Below, piece after piece: positions 32,929-45,595 of a stretch of DNA of 64,000 nucleotides (its first letter is position 1; the number at the start of each line of letters is the position of its first letter). The stretch comes from Datura wrightii. Its lineage: Eukaryota; Streptophyta; Magnoliopsida; Solanales; Solanaceae. The translations under genes were made by a program, and so were the position numbers. Where the stretch lies: positions 9,610,001-9,674,000 of the forward strand of contig JASDFA010000002.1 in NCBI GenBank assembly GCA_035772735.1. Reading direction: 5' to 3'. The notes beneath the pieces were generated by a model, which searched no databases, was not told where the DNA came from, and was given only the letters and a program-made list of their open reading frames with translations.

Positions 32929-35103
32929 GTAGGATGGCACTACGAGTCGTGGCTAGTTTCAGAAGATTGAAGAAAATGGTGAGGTGACCACGAGAGGTGA
33001 CCACGAGTCGTGACTTCGTGGTACGACTTGTGGTCGGGGACACCTTTTTTTCAGGGAAATTTCATCAAGGGAAAATTTGACTTTTCTATGTTTTTGGACC
33101 CTAGACCATGTCATTTTATCCTCACTTTTAGACGTTTTAAGAGAGTTTAATACGGTTTTATCCCCTTATTCTCACATTTACTCTCACAATTTCATCGACA
33201 GTTCTCTCAAGAAACCCTCTAGAAGGCTTATGGTCATTCATTCATCACAGCAGTCCATGTCCTCTTCTCCAGGGAATTCTTCACCAGGTATGTGGGGTTT
33301 GAGCAAGGGGATTGTCCTTCCCTTGCGTTCCCAAATTCCTCCTCAATTTCTTATATTAGTTTTAAGCCCTGAGCTTTCGAGTATGAGGAGCATTCATGTT
33401 ATTTTCATTGAATTCACTCAGAACGTTGTTTATATTTATTATTATTATGATCTTTATTAGTTCCTTATCAAATTGTCAGTGTTATCACAAAGGTGAATTT
33501 AAGCCCTAATTTTTGAGTAATGATTTTATTTATTCTGTTCTCTCTCTAGTGAATGAAGGATGCTTTGAGTTGAAATTTTTTGGATTTTCCTACATATATA
33601 CTTATGTTGAGAAAATATTCCATAAACAAAAATGACTTCTTGCACTGCTGAATGATATTCCCATATTTCTTGAAATTTCCTGATATTATGAAATTGTCCG
33701 TGTTGTCGGCATAAATGAGCTCTCTATTAGCTGATAGTAATTTAATTAGTTAGAACACAAAACTCTATCAATCTAGTCTTAGTCAGAACCATATCAGTCT
33801 AGCTTCAGACAGATGTTAGCGACCTTAGTGTTGTCCAGAAAATGTCAACTGATCAGTTTGACTCAATTTATTTTCAAGGTGTCAATGGTGCCTCCCAGTT
33901 TCCAGACTCAAATTCAGATTTTAGATATTTGGTCCATTAGGCGGTCATGATATTCAATCATAGCTCTGACCAACCCCAGGACCCCAGTTCAGTTATTAGT
34001 TGGTTCTCTAGACGATTACGACGCTTCCACATAAGCAGCTCCGACAAGTCTTAGAACTGAGTTTCCAAATCTGGTCCCATAAGACGCTCAGGGAACTCTC
34101 TGACAGTATCCCTGGGTCAGTATAGTCTTGGACCCCAGTATCGAGCTATCCGCTTGTTGGTAGTAGCAGTAATAGGATTATCCAGTGCGAGTAGGACTTA
34201 ACACAGAAAGGACCGAGTTCTAGCGCACCCAGGTTTCATAACTACGTTGCCACCGTAGGTTTTATTTACTTGGCCTAATGGCCCCCCTTTGACAGTGATT
34301 TTCATAGTCCATGCCTTTATACCCTGGCAAGGTATATTGGGTCCTACCAAAAGGGTATGTACATCGGACTCCACATTTAGCTCACCTGGTTATATGTCGG
34401 TTATAGTCTCTACCACTAGTTAGTACAGTCTATTCTCAGATCCTTCAGTCCAGATCAGTTCAGTGCAGTCTCTTCGACTTAGTAATTCAAACATAGGGCA
34501 TGTTTATGACCATCAGTCAGGATCATTTTTGACCATATTATTTTTATATCAGTTGATTTAGTTTTCAGCATTTTAGTTGGTCATTTCATGTCATGCCAGT
34601 TCATTTACTAGTTCTTTCATGTCATTCGTGTTTTTTTTTCTCGCATACTCAGTACATTCAAAGTACTGATGCATACTTTTATGCTGTGTCATTTCATAAT
34701 ACAACTGCAGGTTCCCAGGCTCAGCATTGTTAGCCGTTGCGATCCAAATACTCCTCTGCTGCAGCCGAAGTGTGAGTCCTCATCATTCGTGGGCCTTGAT
34801 TTACTTTCTTTAAGTTGAATTATTATTTCAGTTAGACTTAGAGTTAGCTGGGGGCTTGTCCCAGAAACTCCTCAGTTAGATGGCTTTCAGACAGCCACGA
34901 CTTACAATTTATTCAGTGTTATTTAAAGATTTGATCTCTTACTTTCAGACTTGTCTTTCATAAATGTATTATGATATTATTTTAAAGTTTCACTGTGCAT
35001 GTTTACTCAGAACGTTAGTGACTGATAGACCAGGGGTTGACTTGGTGTCACTTGTGGCTTCAAGTACCGTGTTACGGCCAGGATGTAGGCTCAGAGCGTG
35101 ACA
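32929..35103 (+). repeat. LTR fragment D (chromovirus type), joined to the end of B
   Basis: U3 has ACGAGTCGT at 32942-32950 and 33003-33011. R has TCAGTAC...GTACTGA (34649-34669), followed by a GAGTCCTCATCATTC block. It ends with TTGACTTGGTGTCAC...GCGTGACA, a typical chromovirus LTR end. The left terminus is missing and no primer site follows, so this is a fragment. No gene seen. Confidence 0.65.
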
Positions 35104-35543
35104 CATGCTATGTATTGACTTGGAGCCATTCGTGGTTCTAGGTCGCGTGTTTCAATCTGGGATCCCATTTTGGGTTGTTAGAAGTGTGATCCCAATTTTG
35201 GTGAGTCCTCATGATCCGAGGATGACAATTTTTGTTCATGTTTCTTTTGCTTATATCTTTTACTTTCAGAATTAGTGAGCTAGTTGAGGGTGTTGTCCCA
35301 TTAGCTCATCGTATGTTTAGAGGCTTTTCAAACAACTATGTATAGCTGGTTCAACATTGTCGACTCATGATTACGCTTTTGTTTTTATGTTATGTTATAT
35401 GGACTTTCGCTTATGCTGAGGTATGTTATTTATTCTTTAAAATATGCTCTCTTCTATGCTATGTATGTACCATGGGTTAGCTTGGAGCCATTAGTGGTTC
35501 TAGGTCCAGTGTTTCAATCCAGATTTATGCTTGGGTTGTGACA
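35104..35543 (+). repeat. Second LTR 3' end stacked on D
   Basis: TTGACTTGGAGCCATTCGTGG (35117) and TTAGCTTGGAGCCATTAGTGG (35477) are two further LTR-end blocks. A GAGTCCTCATGATCCGAGGATG block (35203) lies between them, and the second ends GGGTTGTGACA (35543). No primer site follows. It is read as overlapping LTR fragments from recombination. Confidence 0.55.
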
Positions 35544-37040
35544 ATTAACCATAGTCTTCTATCACAATTAGAATCAATTCAATAAACAAGAAGTTTCACA
35601 AAGAATACCATCTGATATCATGCAATGTAATGCATATGATATGAAAAATAATATGCTAGACAATGACCAATACCCACATGCCACCTTTTTTGGTTGGTCG
35701 TGATCCATGGGAGACTCGCGATATCTATGTATTGCCTTCGGATTATTCCCGTAGGCTGTAGGAGAATAACCAATGAATGCATCTCATAATTGTATCTTAT
35801 AACCTCTGGATCATGCCCTTAGTCCATTAGAGAACAACCATATGAAAAGCAACTGTATCTCAGAACCATACTTCATTACCTTTGGATCCTGGCCTTAGGC
35901 CATTGGAGAAGAACCATATGATTCACCAATGTACTATGAATGTGAACTCATATGAATATATGAATGAATGCCTCAAATATAGGAGAATATAAGTCATGAA
36001 TAGATAACGAAGCCTTTTTCATCAAAGATACTTAAAATATGTTAGGCTGATGAATCATAAATGCCAAATAAATTAAATAGTAATGTAACAACTAATCAAC
36101 TCAAATGTCACGCTCGAAACATACACTAATGTCATAAATGAGCCAAAATAGTCAATATCCAATTTCTGCCCATATCATGGCATCAGTACTAGCATAAATC
36201 TCGCCATCTCACTTATATGGGTCCTCCAACACCCTTAACCTATCAGATAAGCATTTACCAACAAAATATTTTATAAACAGCCTAGAAACCCTTAATTTGT
36301 CTTAAGTCCGAAGCACCAATATATCAAATTATGGATTTGCCTTTCACAACACCTCTAAATGATCCCAATTTGGTTAAATATATAATCTACATAAAAATGC
36401 AAATCCACATACACTCATATCATTGTACTTCTAATTTGGATCCAAAAGTGCACCCAAAACCCCCAAGATCAAAATAATAATCTTCTTTTAAAATCGGTTT
36501 ACCCATAACAAAAGGGTCTAAAATATGAAATTTTATTGAAAATCGAGTTTGAATCAAACTCCAAATTATCAAAATATGATTTCACAACTTTAAGTACAAA
36601 ACTCCCCAATTTCTAACAACCAAAAGTGGATTGAAAGATAATAAATCAATGGAATTGTAGAGAAATATAAAGGGTAGAATCTTATCCCCCCCCCCAAATG
36701 AGAAATGTTCTTTAAAATTGTCGAATTCCAATGTCTCTAGCTCCAAAAATCGATTTCAAAATAATGAAATTGCAATTAAGAGAATATCACTGCTAAGGTG
36801 CCGTGATCCTCACAAAAGTGAAAACTATCTGAAATTGTAGGCTCATCAAAATGAAAAAAGAGTGCAGAGGTAGGGTCACTTAACCATGCCAACATCATCG
36901 AAGCGGAGGAGACGTCTCTAGTATGGGCTTGCAGAAGCATAGAAGCAGACCAAACTGATGTCACTAGTTTTGCAAAAGCGGATCCTTCTTGCAGGGGCAA
37001 CATCATAGGAGTGATGTGATGTGGTTTTACGACACTTTCA
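35544..37040 (-). repeat. Unresolved LTR-like DNA with ~70-bp repeats
   Basis: AT-rich and non-coding. About three degenerate units at 35737-35930 share a TTTGGATCCTGGCCTTAGGCC / GGAGAAGAACCATATGA pattern. The right part (36880-37010) holds GCAGAAGCATAGAAGC and CAAAAGCGGATCC words of a kind I associate with chromovirus U3 regions read in reverse. A C homopolymer sits at ~36686-36695. Ends not found. Confidence 0.4.
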
Positions 37041-38643
37041 ACACTTAAAACAAATGAAAAATTCTTGGTCTTAGGTATGATTATACGGATATGAGGTTCT
37101 TTTACTTTGTTTTTAGGGAAATTAGATCTGAGAGTTGGATTTTAGAAAAGGAGAACAAAAGTGCAGAAAATGGCTTATTGCAGGTCACAGTGCAAGCCGT
37201 ACCATCCTAGTATGAGCCGTACCTAACACATGTAGCAAAACATTAAATAAAAAGAACAAATACAGAGCCAAAGTATGACTGGACAGTACGAGTCGTACTA
37301 AGGGTCCATAATAGAGATTCAGAAGATGTGCACTTGCAAAGACCAAGGTACGAGCAGTGGCCACGAGTCATCATACCAATGTAAAAGTCGTACTGACAGA
37401 CTCATAGTAAGATTCGGAGGATCATATACTTGGCATACTCAGGGAATGAGTGGATTGCATGGGTCGTACCAGCATGGTATGATTCGTATGAAGGACCCAT
37501 AGGAGAATCATAAGATATGCCAAACTTTTGAAGCCCAAACCATGATAGACTCCTATGACTCGTATTGTCATTGTACGTGTCGTACCAACCTCCAGTACCT
37601 GAGAAGATTAGAAGTCGTCAAGAAGACCACGACCCATAGTAGCATGCTATGACTCGTAGGTCATCCCGACGGCAGAATCCCTAACAAATTAGGAAAGGAT
37701 TTCATTAATTGTAAACATACTTTTCTTTTATTTTTATTTAGGAGGACTAATACTTTTTCATTGTAGTCATTACTTTTAGGTTTTATAAAACTACATGGAG
37801 AACAAACACACGAAAACCTTGATCTAGCCCATCATTGTGTTCTTGATTATTGAAGTATATTGTGCAATTGATTATCGGGTTTGAAGTGTTTAATTATGAT
37901 TTCTTCTTTGAATTCTGATTTATTGCTTAGAAACATGAATAGTTAAACCCTCCATAACTAGGGTTGTGGGAACCATGATGGAATAACAAATTAGGGTTAA
38001 CATTGACTGATTCTAAACCAATATGAATGCCTCTATTGTTCTTATCTTCATGATTAATGTTTCTTAACAGTGCCCAATGTTAGGACTAGCTTGTATTCTC
38101 TTCTTACTTGAATATAGAGTAGTAGAGATTAGGAAAAAGAGAAGAACAACAAAACCTTAAGGGTAATTTTCATTGAATAACTTGAGCTGGTAATTTTCAT
38201 TGAATAACTTGAGCTGCGACCGTAGGAAAATTAATTTGGAATTACTGATAAAGGTTAATTGAAAGTGCTCATGATACCTAACCTGGTAATTGAGTATAGT
38301 CATCTAAGGGTTAATCATCCATTTGGATGAACATAGTTTATCAGTTCTATAGGCTAAGTATTGGGATATATCACAAGTGTAATAACTCGATCTAGTTAAG
38401 AAGCCATGGAAACATTTCCCTAGTTAATTGTATAATTTTGATAACAACAGCAGTTCACAATATTATCAGTTGATTATTTCTCTTAAAACCCCCTTTAGGA
38501 AATAATTGAACTAAAAGCCTAAATATTAGCATTAATCTATATCTTGACCATGTTTCCTAGGGGATCGACCCCAACCTTAGGTGGATTCTTTGTTGACAAC
38601 ATCTCCGTTATACTTCTTCAAAGGTGTAATTTGAGCATTATCA
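37040..38643 (+). repeat. LTR of Athila-like element E, left end uncertain
   Basis: Ends ...TGAGCATTATCA just before a primer site. U3 (37190-37680) is dense in GTACGAGTCGTAC-type words, including a perfect 13-nt palindrome at 37286-37298. Two 27-bp direct copies of GGTAATTTTCATTGAATAAC... lie at ~38164-38216. The left border was not identified. Confidence 0.65.
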
Positions 38644-38648
38644 GAAAA

Positions 38649-38665
38649 GGCACCATTGCCGGGGA
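38649..38665 (+). other. Primer binding site of element E (tRNA-Asp type)
   Basis: GGCACCATTGCCGGGGA follows the LTR end by five bases. The usual first T is A, and one internal base differs from the C site. Confidence 0.75.
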
Positions 38666-38770
38666 GTATGACTTAGGATTGGATTAATCTCTTTTATTTA
38701 ACTTTTAGTCTTTATTTCCTCATTTATGTTTTCTTTTACCTTTATATAACACAAGTTACCATTTGCTGAA

Positions 38771-40536
38771 TGCCAAGTACTCGGAGAAGCGGAAACCCCT
38801 AGTTCCAATTAACCAAGAACTTAAAAGGACACTGAGAAGAATGGTCGGTATGGAGACCCTGGAAAGATGGAATCTAGATTGGCAGCTGAAGCTCATTGAG
38901 CTAATGAGGCCCACCAGGCAAAGTTAGCTCGCCAAGCTTCTTTTCAAGAGGCAGATGATGCTCAGGAAGAGGTTGACAATGCTCGTCGTAACAGAAAGGG
39001 AAACAAAACTTGTGAACCACACCAGTTCCATAGATACACTATGCACTTTGAATATGATGAGGATCTAGATATTGATGAAGCTAGGTCAAGAGAAGCTATT
39101 GTACCTCCAACTCTGGTTGCTAGGGAAAAATTTAATATGACTAGCATAATGACTCAACTACTTAATATGAAGGGACTGCTTAGTGGTAATGCAGCTAATG
39201 ATGCAAATCTTCACTTGATGAATTTTGTGGGTATTTGAAAAGCCTGTAGGTTGCTAGGAGTGAGCCAAGATGCTATCAGGGTAAGGCTCTTTCTGTTCTC
39301 TCTAGCTGGTAAGGCTACTCTATGGTTGTCAGAGTTGCCAAATGACTCCATCACCAACTGGTGAGAACTGAAACATGCCTTTTTGGAAAGGTTCTTCCCA
39401 CCTTGTAGGATGCTGCAGCTTAGATGAGTCTATAATTTTTGAAAGCTAAAGATGGAGGCATTATATGAGACATGGCTGAGGTTCACGAAAAAGTTGACTA
39501 AGTTCCTAAATAATAGAATTCCCAATGAGAGCTTGCTGGAAATATTTTACAACTCTCTGAACAACAACACTAAGGCCATGGCAGATACAGTAGCAGGTGG
39601 ATCATTGATGAGTCAATCATGGGAGGAAGCAATAACCATACTAGATTGAGTGACTTAAATTAACAAAGCCTGGCATACTAGAGAGGCTGAGACAGCTGCA
39701 GGTACATATGCTATTGGGATGACTGCGGAGTAGAGCAAGAAAGAAGAGGAGCATGACCAGGAGTTAGCTAATATAAGAACATCCATTGACCTGCTCATGC
39801 AGCATATCATGGGATCTGGAGTACAAAAGGTGAATGCAGTGGGAGCTCAGGGTCAAGAATCGGGGTTTGAGCACTCTGATTCCGAGGAGGAAGCAAACTT
39901 TTTGGACAACCAGGTGGTGGGTTTTTGGGCTAACACCCAAGGGTATGGTCAAGAAACTTGACACCAAGACTCCAGAAACCAAGGTCAGAACCAATTGAGG
40001 GACAAAAATAGAGGATGAGAACGAGAAGGTGATTGGAGGAAGAATGATGGATACCGGAATGATCGCACCGGCCTATATGTTCCTCCAAAGGATCATGAGG
40101 ATGATGCTGGAACCTCAAAGTTGGGGAGCCTGATAACTAAGCTGCTAAAAAAGGTAAAGTCAACTGATGATCTCCTGAAGGACATTCGGAGATATATCTT
40201 CTATAAACTAGAGAATTGAGTCACACACTATAGCGATCAAGAAGATTGAGCAACAACTAGGTTAGATGTCCATATCCTTTTTAAACAGAGGTAGAAGGGT
40301 ACATTTTCTATTAACTCAGTGCAACATTTAAAGAATCACAACCACTACATGGTTGTAACTATTAGGAGTGGGAATACCACAGTTGATCCCCCCATGCCAG
40401 TCGTCGTTGAAATGGGAAAACCAAAGGAGGTTGATATAGATGAGGATGATAAGACTACAGAGCAGGTACTTGGAGGTAATGCAGATTGACCAAGCCTCCA
40501 GTTGGTGCAAACGAGCTTGTTGTTGACAAAGGGAAG
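38771..40536 (+). pseudogene. gag: Athila-like Gag of element E
   Basis: Readable segments: HQFHRYTMHFEYDEDLDIDE, NLHLMNFVGI, GVSQDAIRVRLFLFSLAGKA, TLWLSELPNDSITNW, AFLERFFPPCRMLQLR, then the C-terminal half FTKKLTKFLNNRIPNESLLE, ADTVAGGSLMSQSWEEA. This is the Retrotrans_gag pattern of Athila-type elements (KATLWL..LP...I.W, F...FFP). At least six in-frame stops. It ends where LTR K begins; no pol is present. Confidence 0.82.
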
Positions 40537-42785
40537 TGTCATGACCTGGGTCTACACCCTGGCCGTAACATGGGACTTGGAACCACGAATTTCCCCAAGC
40601 TAACCCATGGTACATATATATCATGATTAAGAGTATTTAAATAATTTAAAATAAATCAAGGAGCAAACACAGACAGAAGTCTGCAATATCATAATGGAAC
40701 AAAAACTGAGTCAACAAGTCACAAGGCTAAAGTCTAAAAAAACTAGTCTGAAAAGCCTCTAAATGTATGATGAGCTGAAGTGACAAAAGCCCCAACTAGA
40801 TCTACTACTATCGGAAACATGAAAGACATAAAAAACATAAGAAAAGCTAACATCCTCGGATGACGAGGACTCACCAAGGCTGAGACTGAACTAATTAAGA
40901 GTAGGAGCGGTACTAACGTCGGGGCTGAGTCTAGTCACTCGAACGTATATCCTGAGATGATATAGAAAAGAAGTATGCAGTCAATACTATAGGATAAGTA
41001 AAACATGCTTGAAAATAGTAAGAATAAGATTATAAGTATAGAATTAGTTAGAACATGAGAGTAGGGACAACATGCTAAAACCATTATCATGAAATAGTCA
41101 TAAACATGAGTTATTTATTATCAGATGAAACATAATAACCCAAAGTTTTGAAAGTAGAATGATATAGTTTATCATGCTCGAAATTGTAGTTAAAACTCAT
41201 GAAACTAATCAATGGGTCAAATACACTATAAAACATGATATCGTCAATCTTGAAACATGTATAACTAAAACATGAGGAACAATGGGAGACTCATCATAAC
41301 CAACACCATCATAAGAGAGCTTACATGATTCCCAACTATCTCGTTCAACTTGGCAGAGCCATTCCAAGCTTTCCAAGCCAAGGAACGATTAAGGCATGAT
41401 ATCACTCGTGAATTCCCATAGGATTTGAATATGAATATATATCTACGATGTCACGTAGTTATGAGGCTTGAGTTTCCGAAACCCTCGACCTACTTGGTGC
41501 TAGACACTACTCCCAAAAATATACACATGGCTCATAAATATCATCATGAAACATGCTTGATATTATATAGGCTGGTCTAAATCATGAAATCATAATCATT
41601 CTTGAATAAGTAGTCATAACTCGAATTTATAGATTCATAAGCTTAAAACTCATAATAATCATACATAATTGGGTGAAATCATCATAGAATTGAAAACATT
41701 GTTTCATGAGAAATTCTTGTGGGAAACTTGTAGTATAATAATAAAACATAGGTCTAATCATAAGGAACTTGAAATCGTAAGAGAATCATTGAGTTTCACT
41801 CAACTTGGGTCTTACCCCTAGAAATTTCCAATTTGAAACTTAAAGAGCAGATCATGAAATTGAACTTGAAAAGGGCATGAGGGTGGAAGGATTCCCCCAT
41901 TCTTAACCCTACATGCCTTTTCTTGAAGAATCTACAACATTACTTGAAGATGCAAGATAATTTTGGAAGAAGGTAATGAAGAACCATAGGTTGCCTTAAG
42001 AGGATTTTATCTTCAATTTGGAGTGATAGGAGTAGAATGAGGGTTAGGAATGAATACAACCCTCTAAAATACCCTTTTTGATGTTCAAAATTACTTAGTT
42101 TAGGAGTTAAGAACTTATAAATTACAAAAATACCCTTAATAACTCTGCTGAAAAGTGGACTCTGCTAGACCTAACTAATCATCCAATGACCCGTTAGTCT
42201 ACTTAATGGGTCATTAAGACCACTCGTTGTCACTGGAGACATTTTCCAACTTTCTCATCTTTTCTTGACGCCTCACTTGTTGATTCATCATGTCACTTAA
42301 CGGGTCACTTAACTAGTATTCAAGACTCTTTGAAAATCAATTATTCCACCAATTTTTGCCACTTAAAGGGTAACTCAATGATTCCTAGGTGATTTAACGA
42401 CTCACTTTATGAATCCTACTGTGATATTGTGCAGTATCACTAAACTACTTATAACTTTTTACTCTAAACTCCGATTGATGCAAAGTCGAATGCATTGGAA
42501 AGAAGACTCAAAGGACTTCAATTTGATGTGCTGAATCACCCAAACACTTTTTAAAAAGGGAGCCATGCTAGTTTTAAGTTGATCTTTGTGAGAACATATA
42601 TGAAAACTCAATAAGTAAGAAGACTCTCAACTCAACTTTTCGTTAGCGGTTCCTTATGACCTTAATTTGTATCTAATGTACTCCTCACACTTATGATCTT
42701 AACACCTAGTTTCCATGAAATTCATCAGTTTCGAGTCTATCCACATACCTAGAACTATTTTAAACTTGGCTGGAAAGTTTGAGGC
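40537..42785 (-). repeat. LTR K (chromovirus type), truncated
   Basis: Left end TGTCATGACCTGGGTCTAC is the reverse complement of a chromovirus LTR 3' end. GATGACGAGGACTCACC (~40859) is the reversed GAGTCCTCGTCATC block. U3 (42170-42420) is rich in ATGACCCGTTAG/GACTCAC words. It breaks off at 42785 where element I starts, without a recognisable TGTAACACCCC end. Confidence 0.7.
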
Positions 42786-45579
42786 TGTCACAACCCGAAC
42801 AAAGGCCTGGATCAAGGCACGGGACAAAAAACCCCGAGAGGCTCCAAGTTGACCCATGAAATGAACATGACATCTAAAGCTCAACATAATAAATGACATG
42901 TGAAATAACGGAATTCTGAGAATATAATAACATCTAAACATCTGAATACATAACATAGTTCTGAAGCTGAATACATACTATGTTTGATAGACATGACCCG
43001 AACAACGGTCCGGATTGAGACACGGGACAAGGAACCCCGAGAGGCTCCAAGTCAACCCATGACATGATCATAGAATAACATTAGCAAGACAATAAATAAC
43101 AGAATCATAACTGAGCCGAAGTTAACTGAAAGAGTCTAATTAAAATCCATAAGAACAAATGTAATAAAACTCTACTACAAAGTTGAATCTGTCTGTACAA
43201 GTCTGAACGCCTCTGCTACACTGATGAGTTGCTGGACAAGCACCAAGCTAACTCCTAAAGTCTGAAAACTAAAACATAATGAAATAGGAAATATAGATTG
43301 CGTCCTTGGGAGATGAGAACTCACCACAAACAGCTAAGGTGGGAATGGAGCGTATCTAACCACATGGTTGAGTCTGGAAACCTAAAATTTATATCATGAA
43401 ACGATATAACACATAAAGTATGTGGTCAGTACTTGGAATGTATTGAGTATGTGGGAAGTGTAAGTAAACTAAATATGCAAGTATATAAGAAGGAAGTAAA
43501 CTGAATGCATCGACATATAACTGAGCTGGAATACAACAACCCTGTTTGAGAAACATATATATAGAAATTAAGCTTTTATTTGAAAATATTTACTAAAGTA
43601 TAATCAAATTGATGCATCAGGGTCATATGTTGTACATATATTGAGAACTAATGCTATAACTCTTATCATACACTGTTCTGATTATCTGATGATGATTGAA
43701 TCTGAATCTTGCTAAATAGGTTTTAACTGTAATCTGAAGTCATACGGAGTTGAGATGGACTGATATCATAGACTAAGGGAGACATTCTCGGCTATGGGTA
43801 ATCCCTGACTGACTAAGGGAGACATTCTTGGCTATAGAGAATCCCGGACTGACTAAGGGATACATTCTCGACTACGGAGAGTCCCTGACTGACTAAGGAA
43901 ACATTCTCGGCTATGGAGAGTCCCTGACTGGCTAATGGAAACTTTCTCGACTATAGAGAGTCCCTGACTGACTAAGGGAAATATTCTCAGTTATGGAGAG
44001 TCCCTAACTAACTAAGGGAAACATTCTCGATTATGAAGTGTCCCGGTAAACTAGAACATGGAGGTCACTGGGCCGACGTCATTTGTTCAGTCTAAGTCAC
44101 TTCAACTAATCAGAGACATGAGCATTCAACTGGTTACATCATACTGAATCATTTCGAATTGATTAAGGCTACTTTCTACTAAGAAGAAGCCCAAAGGTCT
44201 GAAGGATCATTCTCTTGCTTTATCATCAAAATTCATATCATCATATTCATGAAATCGGCATTTAAATCATACATTCTACTTTCATTAAGAATTGGTAGGA
44301 TCATATCATACTTTAAACATGTCCAAAACATTCATGAACACTCCATAGATTCAACTCATACCTAACATATTTACAGCCGAGATCTTAGTGAAAACATATA
44401 CATACTTCAAATTGATCAAGCCCATAAGTTCTAATCGTACCTCAACATATATATAAAATCATATATTCTAGGGTTAGGAGAATTCATACGATCTTCATTT
44501 ACTTTAGACATGGATACTAGTTCATGATAAGAGCATGTGATGTATTACAAAATCCCATTTGAAGTTCTATGCTATTTCATGTTGAAAATTCCATAATCAT
44601 GCATTCCTTGTATCAAATATAATTCGAGATATTGAAAGTAATGCCATAGCATACATGATTGTTAATCATAGAGGGTCTTAGAATTCATAGAAGGTACATG
44701 AGAATTCATCCACAAAATCAAAACCTAAAACATGCTTTTTAGAAAATCAAGGAAATTGGATTTTAAGTATCAAAAATTGGGACACAAGGATCTAAGGAGT
44801 TCCTTGTTGAAGTCCCACATACGTACTTAGAAGAAATCCCCACTTGAGCTTAATCCTTGAAGCCTTTGAAGAACCCTAGTTGAATCCTTGAGTCTTGGGA
44901 GAGAGGAGGAAGAAGAGTTTGAGAGGGTATCTTGAGAGAATGAGAGATTAGTCTAGAAAAAACCCATAAAACGTCCCATACAATACTCAAAACGATGTAG
45001 TTTAGGAATTAGAAACATAGGATTTTACAAAAACACCCCTGGAAAAATGCAAGAAAAATGCACTTGCTAGTCCTCATGAGGCACTCCACGAGTCGTGGGG
45101 TTGAAAATGACTCGTGGTGCCAAGTCGTGTGGTACACTAGAACTCTTCTCCAAATTCTCCGATTTTGGTGACGACTGACTTCACGGGCCATTAGCTGACT
45201 TAACGACTCGTGACCACCTTCTGTTATTGCTGAACTCCAACATTCTGCCCTTCCTTCCTACGACTGACATGATGAGTAGTTACTTGATACGATGACTCGT
45301 CCTATCTTTCCATTATCTCCACTATCTGGAACCCATTTACATGCGGCATTCACCTGACGACCAACTTAACGAGTTGTTACCAGCATAATGACTAGTCGGG
45401 TCATTCGTTGCCTACTAAGCCACATCTGCACCTCTCGAATGCTTACCACGAGTCTTACCACGACTAGTTGGGTCACCTAACGAGTCGTTCCACGACTCAT
45501 TTTGGGGAAATTTTCCACTTCCCTGCTGATTCCTCATTTAAAGTCTAGGGTTTGATATTAAAAACTTTTGGGGTGTTAC
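42786..45579 (-). repeat. 3' LTR of element I
   Basis: Minus strand begins TGTAACACCCCAAAAG (45579) and ends GGGTTGTGACA (42786). The terminal block GACCCGAACAA...CCGAGAGGCTCCAAG occurs twice, ~205 bp apart (42795 and 42996). It contains a 7-unit minisatellite and, in U3 (45080-45500), many ACGAGTCGT/ACGACTCGT words. Confidence 0.85.
43771..44046. repeat. Seven-copy ~40-bp minisatellite in left LTR of I
   Basis: Unit GACTAAGGGAAACATTCTCG followed by GCTATGGAGAGTCCCTGACT. Seven consecutive copies, the last partial, 39-40 bp each. Confidence 0.92.
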
Positions 45580-45595
45580 AATATCTCCCTCTTGG
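45580..45595 (-). other. Polypurine tract of element I
   Basis: Minus strand CCCAAGAGGGAGATAT abuts the LTR start, preceded by GAGGATGAATTTTC as in A and B. Confidence 0.8.

Noticed and set aside
33077..33460. 127-codon + ORF after the B cluster
   Set aside because: Lies in LTR D (between U3 and R signals) and shows no domain.
34641..34670. Possible bacterial-type terminator (stem then T-rich DNA)
   Set aside because: Eukaryotic LTR context. The stem is the conserved R-region inverted repeat.
36776..37006. 76-codon minus ORF
   Set aside because: Inside LTR-like DNA with repeated GCAGAAGC-type words. No domain seen.
43771..44046. CRISPR-like array
   Set aside because: Units are head-to-tail with no unique spacers, and the setting is a plant LTR.
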